Assembly (NCBI GenBank): GCA_963840535.1
Contig: CAWIZJ010000040.1
Location: 121,681 to 185,680 of the forward strand
DNA: 64,000 bases
Source: VAZQ01 sp963840535
Lineage (GTDB): Bacteria > Pseudomonadota > Alphaproteobacteria > Rhizobiales > Xanthobacteraceae
Direction: 5' to 3'
Every line of letters begins with the position of its first letter. Position 1 is the stretch's first letter. This document shows positions 50,473-58,907 of this stretch, one piece after another. The notes below the pieces were generated by a model. It did no database searches. It was not told where the DNA came from and saw only the letters and a program-made list of their open reading frames with translations. The translations under genes were made by a program, and so were the position numbers.

Positions 50473-51756
50473 ATGATCGAACCGATCATGTTCGTCGGGA
50501 TCGGCGTCTTTATCACCGGCCTGCTCGTTCTAGGCGTCATCCCATTGGTGCATGCACGTGCCGTGCGCCTCACCATGCGACGCCTGGAGGCCCTCACCCC
50601 GCTGTCGATGGCGGAAATCCAGGCCGACAAGGACCAGTTGCGCGCCGAGTTCGCCATGTCGACCCGCCGGCTCGAGATGAGCGTCGAGCAGATGAAGGCG
50701 AAAACCATCAACCAGCTCGCCGACATCGGCAAGAAGAGCGAGGCGATCGGCCGGCTCAAGCTCGAGCTCGGTGAGAAGACGGCGGCGCTGTTCGCGCTCG
50801 AAGCCAAGGAGAGGCAGCTGACCGACGACCTCCAGGCCACGGAATCCGAGCTGGCGACGAGCTCGGCCGATCTCGAGGAAACGCGGCGCGCCCTCGCGGA
50901 GGCGCAGGCGGAGCTCTCGCAGATCAGCTCCAGCTTCCACGACAGCTCGGCAGCCACCGACAGCCAGCGGGTCGAGCTGGTGGCGCTGCGCGCGCAGACC
51001 GAGGTCCTCAAAGGCCAGATCGAGAGCTCCGAGCAGGAATCGAAGGAGCTCGAGGATCGTCTCGTCGCGAAGACCTTCGAGGTCGACGCGCTGAGCCAGC
51101 AGCTCGCCGACGAGCGTGGCAGGGCCGATCAGCTCGGCAACCGCCTCGGCGAGGTCGACCGCCAGATCATCGTGCGAACGACGGAAACGGAGGTGCTCGA
51201 GCGACGCGTCCAGGAGCTGACCGCTCGCTTCGACGAGCAGCGCCGTTTCCTTGGCGATCGCGAATCCGTCTCCGACCGGCTGCGCGCCGAGTTGGCTGCT
51301 GCCCAGAAGACGGAGGCCGACATTCGCAGCGCGCTCGCCGATGCGGAGAACCGCCACCGTTTCGCCGCCGAGACGATCCGTGCGGAGAAAGGGCTGGTCG
51401 AGGATGAGCTGCGGCAGGCGCAGGAAGAGCACGCCAGGCTGCAGCGCGAGATCGCGTCGATGAAGCGCGACGCCGAGAACGCCTGGGCGAACGAGCGCAT
51501 GGAGAATGCCATCCTGCGCGAGCGCATCAACGATGTCGCCGCCGAGGTGGCGCGGCTCACCGCCGCGCTGGAAGGTCCGGGCTCGCGGATCGACACTCTG
51601 CTTGCCACGGAGGGTAGCACCTCGGCCGCACCCAACGGGGGCAATGGCGCCCCCCCGATTGCTCCCGGCGTCGCGGAGCCGAAAGGCTCGCTCGCCGACC
51701 GCATCCGCGCCCTGCAGGGCCGCGCCGCGCGCGCCAACCCGCCGGGAGGGGCATAG
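50473..51756 (+). CDS. Membrane-anchored long coiled-coil protein
   Basis: 427 residues. One N-terminal transmembrane segment (MFVGIGVFITGLLVLGVIPL), then a conserved start VHARAVRLTMRRLEALTPLS followed by about 300 residues of uninterrupted heptad pattern (for example LALEA..RQLTDDLQATESEL, AETIRAEKGLVEDELRQAQE). The C-terminal ~60 residues are a Gly/Pro/Ala-rich tail ending SLADRIRALQGRAARANPPG. CAGGAGGCG precedes the ATG. Conserved in Hyphomicrobiales as a hypothetical protein; a structural or scaffold role at the inner membrane is likely but undefined. Confidence 0.78.
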   Translation: MIEPIMFVGIGVFITGLLVLGVIPLVHARAVRLTMRRLEALTPLSMAEIQADKDQLRAEFAMSTRRLEMSVEQMKAKTINQLADIGKKSEAIGRLKLELGEKTAALFALEAKERQLTDDLQATESELATSSADLEETRRALAEAQAELSQISSSFHDSSAATDSQRVELVALRAQTEVLKGQIESSEQESKELEDRLVAKTFEVDALSQQLADERGRADQLGNRLGEVDRQIIVRTTETEVLERRVQELTARFDEQRRFLGDRESVSDRLRAELAAAQKTEADIRSALADAENRHRFAAETIRAEKGLVEDELRQAQEEHARLQREIASMKRDAENAWANERMENAILRERINDVAAEVARLTAALEGPGSRIDTLLATEGSTSAAPNGGNGAPPIAPGVAEPKGSLADRIRALQGRAARANPPGGA

Positions 51757-51835
51757 GCGCGCACCGCCGCGTGCGACTTCGGGCGAGACAAGGAGCCGAC
51801 ACGCCGCGCGCGACGTGACTGCTCGATCCGACGGC

Positions 51836-51863
51836 TTGACTTGGACTTTCGGTTCCTTAAACC
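51836..51863 (+). promoter_or_regulatory. Promoter of the tRNA gene
   Basis: TTGACT at 51836-51841, a 15-16 base spacer, then TTAAACC-type -10 at about 51857-51863. It precedes the tRNA by 14 bases and fits a sigma-70 promoter. Confidence 0.55.
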
Positions 51864-51877
51864 CTGCCGCTTGGTGC

Positions 51878-51952
51878 GGGCGCTTAGCTCAGCGGGAGAG
51901 CGTTCCCTTCACACGGGAGAGGTCGCAGGTTCAATCCCTGCAGCGCCCACCA
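51878..51952 (+). tRNA. tRNA-Val (CAC)
   Basis: 75 bases with encoded CCA. Acceptor GGGCGCT pairs with AGCGCCC; D-arm GCTC…GAGC; anticodon stem TTCCC/GGGAG (one G-T pair) with loop TTCACAC, anticodon CAC at 51910-51912; T-arm GCAGG-TTCAATC-CCTGC. A T-run follows directly. Confidence 0.96.
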
Positions 51953-52363
51953 TTTTTCAATGACTTACCGGGTGCTCCGCATCGCCGAGAGATCCGAGCA
52001 AGCCGAGCCAAATCGAGGGGTTGCGGCAAGCGCAGCGCATGACCGACGTTTGATCTGATGATTGTCCGCCGAATTGCTGTAACGGGCGCTACGCCGGCGG
52101 CGTATTGAAAATCCGGCATCCTACAAGCGCCGGCTCGACGCCCCATTAGCAATACCGTGACCCACCGTTAACCCCAGACGCTGGACGAATGCCAAGGGAC
52201 TGTGGCCGCCAAGTCACAGCTGTTTCCGCGTGCCGAGTGAATGATCACTACGGGTACGCGATGGCGTTTCCGAGCGCTGGCGTGCACGGTTCCGGTTGTT
52301 GCCGGGGAATGCGTCGAGCAGCAGCATGGCGAACCGTCTCAAAGGTCGGGATAGGGGATTCTG
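51953..52363. other. Intergenic region, no supported gene
   Basis: 410 bases between the tRNA and the outer-membrane protein pseudogene. A short T-run right after the tRNA may terminate it. No frame with recognisable features; nothing resembling an integrase or attachment-site duplicate of the tRNA 3' end was seen nearby. Confidence 0.4.
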
Positions 52364-53114
52364 ATGAAGACGCTTTTGCTTGCTTCCACTGCCGCCGTTT
52401 TTCTGGCGGCCGGCTCGGCGACGGCCGCCGATATGGCCGCGCCCTATAGCGCGCCCCCGCCGCGGCCCGTTATCAGTTGGAGCGGGCCGTACTTGGGCGT
52501 CAACGTCGGCTACAGCTGGGGGAAGTCGGAGAGTGATTGGACCGCAACCGCTCTCGGTACCACCGCCGTGACCTCGAGTCCCAAGATGTGGACGGCATCA
52601 TCGGCGGCTTCCAGTCGGGCATTAACTGGCAGACCGGAGGGTGGGTGTACGGCCTGGAGATGGACTTCCAGGCATCCGGCCAGGAAGGCGACACCACCTA
52701 TCCCCTCCTGGCGGGAACTCGTGAACATCAGTGTCAATGCCGATCACAAGCTCAAGTGGTTCGGGACGGCACGCAGCCGCCTCGGCTTCTTGTGGAGCGA
52801 ATACGTTCTCGTCTATGCGACGCTCGGTGTCGCCTACGGCCAACTGACATCGGACTACGCACTCAATGTGGGCGCGGTTACCGTAGCCACGTTGAGTTTC
52901 AAGGACACGAGAGCGGGGATGGACTGTTGGTGGGGGCGTGGAGACGGCGTTTGGTGGCGGCTGGAGCGGAAAGCTCGAATACCTCTACATCGACCTCGGC
53001 AAAAACCAAGTTACCGCCACCGCCCCGGGGGTGGCAGCCTTGACCTGGGACAATCAGTTCCAGGATCACATCGTCCGCGCCGGTCTGAACTATCGTTGGG
53101 GCGCGCAACGCTAA
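52364..53114 (+). pseudogene. Outer-membrane beta-barrel (Omp25/31-like) with several frameshifts
   Basis: Starts with an intact Sec signal (MKTLLLASTAAVFLAAGSAT) and the family opening RPVISWSGPYLGVNVGYSWG. The rest is split over frames: VDGIIGGFQSGINWQTGGWV and YGLEMDFQASGQEGDTTYPL, then NADHKLKWFGTARSRLGFLW and VLVYATLGVAYGQLTSDYAL, then GKLEYLYIDLGKNQVTATAP and VRAGLNYRWGAQR-stop at 53114. That is the complete 8-stranded barrel of the Omp25/Omp31 family, with frame changes near 52580, 52715 and 52915. Functional only if these are sequencing errors. Confidence 0.75.
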
Positions 53115-53217
53115 CACTGCTCGATTTGCCCCGCGGGAGGGTCGTAGCGATCGCGGTCCTGTGCCCGGCTGAACACGCCGGACGGCAAGACCACCGAGTG
53201 GAAAGAGCCAGGCGCTG

Positions 53218-53494
53218 AGCGACCGGCTCTTCACTTTCGCGCGCCTGCTGCCAAGTCAGTGGCGCAGCGCGCGCACCACCAACGCCTTCGAGCGGCTACA
53301 CGAGTAGTTCAAGCAAAGGATCAAGACGCAGACCGTGCCGCCGTCTGCCGACACCGCAGCCATGTTGTTCTGGGCATTGCTCGCCTCCGGCCAGATCAAC
53401 ACGCGCAAGAGCCTGCCCCGCGAAGGCGGGGGTCGACGGCTGGCCGACGCTCGTCAGTAAGCCCATCGGTCAGCCAATTGACCTCGTCGCTTGA
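53218..53494 (+). mobile_element. Remnant of an IS256-type transposase (3' end)
   Basis: The frame reads FTFARLLPSQWRSARTTNAF, ERLHE-stop-FKQRIKTQT, AMLFWALLASGQINTRK, and after an inserted ~21 bp segment VDGWPTLVSKPIGQPIDLVA-stop at 53494. This is the C-terminal part of an IS256-family (MULE) transposase with an in-frame TAG. The inserted segment (near CTGCCCCGCGAAGGCGGG) is itself a common intergenic repeat of these bacteria. The upstream part of the element and its terminal repeats are not recognisable. Confidence 0.65.
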
Positions 53495-53586
53495 TCCGAT
53501 AGCTTCAAGTTGCTGGAGATCGCGCCGCACGCAATTCCAACCACTTTCCGGGCAGCGCCGCGCTTCTTCCCAGCAGACAAACTACG

Positions 53587-55703
53587 ATGAACGAGAAGGC
53601 GCCCCCTATAAAGAATGTCCGAGCGGCTTCATGGCAAGCGCTGCAGCAAGCCATACGGGTCCATCAACAAGGCAGATTTGATCAAGCTGAACGCAGTTAC
53701 GAAGCAATACTCAAAGCGCAGCCGAACCACTTCGATGCCAAACATCTGCTCGGGGTTCTCCGATATCAGCAAGGTCGCAACACCGAGGCTTTCGACTACA
53801 TAAGTGCCGCCCTTAAGTTGAAACCCGACTCAGTGGCAGCGTTGTCAAGTCTTGGTTTGGTTCTAAGAAAGTTAGGCCGTCCCAACGAGGCGCTGGCGAG
53901 CTATGACAAGGCGCTGGCGATCGAGCCCGAACTATGCCGAGGCGCTCAACAATCGCGGCAACGCGCTGCTGCGACCTCAAGCGCCCCGAGGAGGCGCTGG
54001 CGAGCTTTGACAAGGCGCTGGCGATCAAGCCCGACTATGCCGAGGCGCTCTACAATCGCGGCAACGCGCTGCGTGACCTCAAGCGCCCCGAGGAGGCGCT
54101 GGCGAGCCACGACCAGGCGCTGGCGATCAAGCCCGGACTATGCCGAGGCGCTCAACAATCGCGGCAACGCGCTGCGCGACCTCGAGCGCCTCGAGGAGGC
54201 GCTGGCGAGCTATGACAAGGCGCTGGCGATCAAGCCCGACTATGCCGAAGGCGCTCAACAATCGCGGCGACGCGCTTCTCGACCTCAAGCGGCCCGAGGA
54301 GGCGCTGGCGAGCTTCGACAAGGCGCTGGCGATCAAGCCCGATCACGAACATGCATTCAGTGGCGTTGCCGATTGCGTGAACAGATTGTGCGACTGGACC
54401 CGGCGGAAGGCCGTGGCTGGTCAGGTATGGGATCATGCCGCCAGCGGCAAGACGCTGGCGTCGCCCTTTGTTGCAATCGGCTATTTGAACGATCAGGCGC
54501 TGCTTCGACAATGCGCCGAGAATTTCGTCAAGAACAAATTAGGCAATGTCCAATTTCCGTTATGGCGTGGCGAGGTATGGCGAAACGACAGGATCAAGAT
54601 CGCCTATTTGTCGGCTGATTTTCGCCTGCACGCGATGGCGTGCCTCATGGCTGAGCTATTGCGAGAGGCACGATCGCGCGCGGTTCGAGATTATCGGAGT
54701 GTCATTCGGCCCGGACGACCGCAGCGAGATGCGAGCGCGGCTGGTGGCGGCATTCGATCAGTTCGTCGACGTGAGAGGAAAAAGCGACGCCGAGGTTGCC
54801 CGGCTCCTGTCTGAACTCAAGGTCGATATCGCGGTCGACCTCAATGGCTACACGCGGGACTGCCGCCCTGGCATCCTGGCGCATCGGCCAGCGCCGATCC
54901 AAGTCAATTATCTGGGGTTTCCCGGGACGATGGGGGCCACTTTCATCGATTACATCATCGCCGATGAGGTTGTGCTGCCGTTCGATCAACAACCCTTTTA
55001 TTCCGAACGGATCGTTCATCTGCCCGATTGCTATCAGCCGAACGACCGTAGGCGGCAGATCGCCGACCGGACGCCGGCCCGTGCGGAGGCCGGTTTGCCG
55101 GAACAGGGCTTTGTCTTCTGTTCGTTCAACAACAATTGGAAGATCACGCCGGAGGTGTTCGATGTATGGATGCGGCTCTGAAGGCGATCGACGGCAGCGT
55201 GTTGTGGCTGCTGCACGACAATGCGACGGCGGAGCAGAACTTGAGAAACGAGGCGGCGGCGCGCGGCGTCGGTCCAGAGCGTCTGGTATTTGCGCCGCGC
55301 ATGAAGCCTCGAGGATCATCTGGCGCGCCATCGGCTGGCTGACCTGTTCCTCGACACGCTGCCTTACAATGCGCATACGACGGCGAGCGATGCATTGTGG
55401 GCGGGACTTCCGGTTTTGACATGCATGGGCAATGCATTTGCAGGGCGAGTGGCGGCTAGCTTGCTCAATGCGATCGGGCTACCGGAGTTGGTGACGAGCA
55501 ATATGGCGGATTATGAGTCGCTGGCGCTTACCCTGGCGCGTGATCCGGCTCGACGCAGCGACATCAAGGCGAAGCTTGCCCGAAACCGAGACACCGCTCC
55601 GCTGTTCGACACCGGCCGATTTTGCCGCGGTATCGAGGCGGCCTACACCAAGATGTGGGAAATCTGGCAGACGGAGGAGAAACACACGAGCTTCGCCAAT
55701 TAA
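53587..55703 (+). pseudogene. TPR protein with O-GlcNAc-transferase-like (GT41) domain, many frameshifts
   Basis: Starts MNEKAPPIKNVRAASWQALQ at 53587. TPR units follow to about 54345, then the catalytic part: DRIKIAYLSADFRLHAMACL (His of GT41), ARFEIIGVSFGPDDRSEMRA, VDIAVDLNGYTRDCRPGILA, PIQVNYLGFPGTMGATFIDY, EQGFVFCSFNNNWKITPEVF, LADLFLDTLPYNAHTTASDA and LPVLTCMGNAFAGRVAASLL. This is a bacterial OGT/SPINDLY-like transferase of about 700 residues that would glycosylate proteins in the cytosol. Frame changes occur inside the TPRs and near 54665, 55180 and 55305, at least seven in all. The frame is otherwise well conserved, so it may be functional if the shifts are sequencing errors. Confidence 0.8.
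53887..54400 (+). repeat. Tandem 102-bp TPR-encoding repeats
   Basis: GAGGCGCTGGCGAGC recurs at 53887, 53991, 54093, 54196 and 54299. The spacings are 104, 102, 103 and 103 instead of 102 (34 codons). The extra bases are single duplications: GAC to GAAC, CTGCG to CTGCTGCG-type, GAC to GGAC, GAG to GAAG. Confidence 0.85.
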
Positions 55704-56103
55704 GCCCTTGCCTGCATACGTTTCTGCTTACTGTTACGACACGAGACCGAAGAGAGGATTGGACCGCACGCCCAGTGGCCGCCAGACGAGGAATAGCGCA
55801 GTACAGCGCCTCGAAGTGGCCACATCGACCTCGAAGCATGAATTGGCGTTCACATTTCACTCGCCGTCGTTGCGCACAAAGTCTCACCACCACCCTCACA
55901 TCGCCCGCATTGACTTCCACAGCTCATGCCGCCTCGAATTCGATTGCGCTGGCATTCGGGTCTGTGCTATTTTTTGTCGGGGACCTGATCTGATCAAGAT
56001 GAATGTCAGATGAACGTCCCCACGACCTACGCAGTGCGCGAGAAAGCACTAGGGTAGGTAGTCCATCTCCGAGATTTGCTCGCAGGTAGAGGAGAGCTCC
56101 ACC
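55704..56103. other. Upstream region of the RiPP precursor gene
   Basis: 400 bases without a gene. The ribosome binding site of the precursor gene is clear (AGGAG at 56090-56094, 9 bases before the ATG). An AT-rich patch (CTATTTTTTGTC, near 55970) and TGATCTGATCA (near 55990) are possible promoter or operator elements; I see no regulator gene close by. Confidence 0.4.
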
Positions 56104-56589
56104 ATGGGGCGCCGAAATCAAGCTTCGAAGCGAAAGGGTCGGAGGGCAACCTTACCGGTATGCGGGGCCACCGGGGTGTCTTTGGCGATGGCGGGCGGCG
56201 CTGCAGCTGCAGCTGCGCCGACATCGAATGTCTCGTTGCAGGACAACGCGCCGAGTCGCGCAATCTTTCTCGGTGAGGAAGAAATCTCCGACGTCAGCCT
56301 GGCGACGTTCTATGTCTTCGACAAGGAAAACATCCAGCTCGGCCAGGGCTTGAGACTTGCAGCGCGTGGCTGCGGCGGCTGCGGTTGCAGAGGCTGCGCG
56401 GCCCGCGGCTGCAGAGGCTGCGGAGGCTGCGGAGGCTGCGCAGTACGAGCATGCAGGGGCTGCGGGGGCTGCGGCTGCAGGGGCTGCGCAGTGCGGGTCT
56501 GGAGCGGCTGCGGTGGCTGCGGCGGCTGCGGCGGGGGCTGCGCACCCTGCCTCGTGTGGACGATCTTTGGCGCGATTCGCATCTGCTAA
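56104..56589 (+). CDS. Cys/Gly-rich TOMM (linear azol(in)e) RiPP precursor peptide
   Basis: 161 residues, intact. Residues 1-85 are the leader: a basic start (MGRRNQASKRKGRRATLPVC), an Ala-rich hydrophobic stretch (GVSLAMAGGAAAAAAPT), and the conserved-looking block FLGEEEISDVSLATFYVFDK. From about residue 88 the core consists of GCGGCGCRGC-type repeats with about 19 Cys, interrupted by Arg, and ends APCLVWTIFGAIRIC. Cys flanked by Gly is the ideal substrate for azoline formation, as in heterocycloanthracin-like peptides. The next gene encodes the cyclodehydratase, followed by the dehydrogenase. I choose the ATG at 56104 because AGGAG stands 9 bases upstream. Bioactivity unknown; no cleavage site for the leader is evident. 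Confidence 0.78.
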   Translation: MGRRNQASKRKGRRATLPVCGATGVSLAMAGGAAAAAAPTSNVSLQDNAPSRAIFLGEEEISDVSLATFYVFDKENIQLGQGLRLAARGCGGCGCRGCAARGCRGCGGCGGCAVRACRGCGGCGCRGCAVRVWSGCGGCGGCGGGCAPCLVWTIFGAIRIC

Positions 56590-56594
56590 CGGAA

Positions 56595-58894
56595 ATGAGA
56601 GACGGGGGGAGATTGCGTTCCCCCATGGAACTCAACACTTTCCTCATGACGGGCGATCACGGGAACAGCTTTACGCTGCGTAACAGCAAGGACGTTCCGC
56701 AGTTCGCGCCGAATTTCAGCGTCTATGTGCTGCCACCCGATGTCGTGTGCCTCTATTCCGAGGACCGGAAGTTCTTTCTTCACGGCGAGCTCTACTGTGC
56801 GCTGGCGTCCGCAATAGGAAAAGGTGGAAGGAGCTTTCGGGAGATCGTTCGCGAGCTGGAGCAGGACTTTCCGTCCGACGAAATCCATGAAGCCCTGAAG
56901 CGACTGATCGAGCGCCGCCATGTTCTCCCGGCATCGCGCTATTCCGCCGGCACCGCGGCCGCCTATTGGGCGAGCCTCGGCCTGTCGCCGGAGACCGCGG
57001 AGAGCAATCTTCGGAAATGTCGTGTGCGCATTCAGTCGATCGACGTGCAGGGCGCGACGGAACTCGATGCCGCCCTGAGAGGGCTGGGCGTCCACGTCGT
57101 AAAGCGCTCCCCCGACCTGACGGTCACGCTGGTGAACGATTATCTCGAAGGACAACTGGCCGAATTGAACCGGCAGCATCTGTCGGACCGAACGCCGTGG
57201 ATGCTGGTGCAACCCTCCGGCATTTTTCCCCTGGTGGGGCCGGTGTTCAACCCGGGCAAGGGCGCCTGCTGGACTTGCGTTGCCGATCGCATGAAACGTA
57301 ACCGGGAGGTCAAGGCGCTTCTCGACCGCGAACAGGCCCGCTGCGTCGCCGTTTCGCCTCTGGCCCGGCACACGTTCGGGCAGAGCGCCATCCAGTTTGC
57401 GGCGGTCGAGATCGCGAAAGCGATCGCCACCGACTTTCGCACGGAAATGCGCGATCACATCATCAGCCTCGACCTGATGGGCTCGACCACCGTGAAGCAT
57501 TACGTGCGGCACCGCCCGCAATGTCCGAGCTGCGGCCGCAAAAGGCTGCGGGACCCGGGCCGGGCCCCGGTGCCGATCGAGCTTGGCGCCGGCGGCAAGC
57601 TGGTCATGACCAGCGGCGGATACCGGACCGTTTCGCCGAGGGCGACGGTTGCACGTTTCCGAAAGCACGTGAGCCCGCTGACCGGCGTGGTCTCGCGCCT
57701 CGAACGGATCGAAGTCGACCTGCCCTTGAACACCAACTACTATGCCACCCACAATTTTTCGGCGCCCGCCAGGACAGTCGATCGAGCTCAGGGCAGGACT
57801 GAGTGGCGGCAGCTTCGGCAAGGGCAGCACCGCCGAGCAAGGCGAAGCCAGCGCGCTCATGGAGGCGATCGAGCGTTATTCCGGGATTTTTCAGGGCGAC
57901 GAGATCAGGGTGAAAAAGCGGTTCACCGAGTTCCCGGCCGGCGACGCCATTCCTCCAATGACGTCCTGCTGTTCAGCGACGCGCAGTATCGCGCGACCAG
58001 GCGCCGACCACCGACCCGCACGAAACCCCGCCGACGCCGGCCCCGTTCGATCGGTCGGCCGAGATCGAATGGTCGCCCGCCTGGTCTCTGCGCGACCAAC
58101 GTTCAAATATATTCCGACCAGCCTCCTGTATTTTTTCTACAGCGGCCCGGCGCGATCATGGCGGATTCCAATGGCTGCGCGGCCGGCAACACGCTCGAGG
58201 AAGCAATCGTCCAGGGGTTCCTCGAGCTGGTGGAACGGGATGCCTACGCGACCTGGTGGTACAACCGAATGCAGCGGGCGGAAGTCGACCTTAGCCAGTT
58301 CGATGATTCCTACGTCCGTGATCTGAAGACCCAGCTCGCCGAAACCGGACGCCGGCTCTGGGTGCTCGACGTCACCAGCGATCTCGGGATTCCGACCTAC
58401 GTGGCGATCTTGCACTGGATGAAAGCCGAAGGAGAATATCGAGTTCGGTCCGGCGCACACTTCGATAGCCCGAATCGCCTTGCTGCGCGCGCTGACCGAG
58501 TTGAACCAATTTCTGTCCATCGGTCTCATGGGCGGCGGCACCGGAGAGAAATCGAGCCTCGACGGCGCCACTCCTTGCGGCTGCAAGACCATCCCTTCTT
58601 GATACCGAGCGGCATCCGGCGGTCCGACCGCCTTCGGCTCGAAGTTGCCATCTCGACACGCGCGAGCAGGTGACGCCTGCGTCGTCTCGCCCGGCGAGAG
58701 GGCCTCGATTTCCTCGTGCTCGATCAGACACGGCCCGACATCGAGGTTCCGGTAGTCAGAGTGTCGTTCCGGGATTGCGGCATTTCTATCGCCGCTTCGC
58801 GCCGGGCCGGCTTTACGAGGTTCCGGTCAAGGCCGGACGGCGAGACCGGCCGCTGCCGGAAGACGAACTCAATCCGATTCACCCCCATACCTGA
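56595..58894 (+). pseudogene. TOMM cyclodehydratase: leader-binding/ThiF-like plus YcaO domains (many frameshifts)
   Basis: ATP-dependent heterocyclase that would turn Cys (Ser/Thr) of the precursor into azolines. First ~95 residues resemble a RiPP recognition element (QFAPNFSVYVLPPDVVCLYS, FREIVRELEQDFPSDEIHEA). Next a ThiF/C-protein-like part with a Cys4 zinc site: ACWTC near residue 225 and CPSC near 310. From ~57790 the YcaO domain: SALMEAIERYSGIFQGDEIR, AAGNTLEEAIVQGFLELVER, RIALLRALTELNQFLSIGLM, and the end VPGLRHFYRRFAPGRLYEVP with LNPIHPHT-stop. The first 390 residues are in one frame; from ~57785 at least eight frame changes follow. Start 56595 or 56625. Type 'pseudogene' reflects the sequence as read; all catalytic motifs persist. 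Confidence 0.8.
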
Positions 58895-58907
58895 GAGCCA
58901 TCCCGGC

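Noticed and set aside
51878..53494. Genomic island integrated at the tRNA-Val gene
   Set aside because: An IS remnant lies 1.3 kb downstream, but no integrase and no repeat of the tRNA 3' end were found in the window.
53887..54400. CRISPR-like spaced repeats
   Set aside because: The 102-bp period equals 34 codons and encodes TPR units; repeats are contiguous and no cas gene is present.
56357..56583. Cys-rich ORF as a metallothionein, keratin-like or purely spurious repeat
   Set aside because: The conserved-looking leader block, the ribosome binding site and the YcaO and SagB genes right after it favour a RiPP precursor.
56385..58673. Cyclodehydratase starting at an ATG inside the Cys-rich core
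   Set aside because: This start would translate the core repeat in another frame (RLRRLRRL-type text). Conserved sequence begins after 56595; the openness of all frames is a by-product of the GGCTGC repeat.
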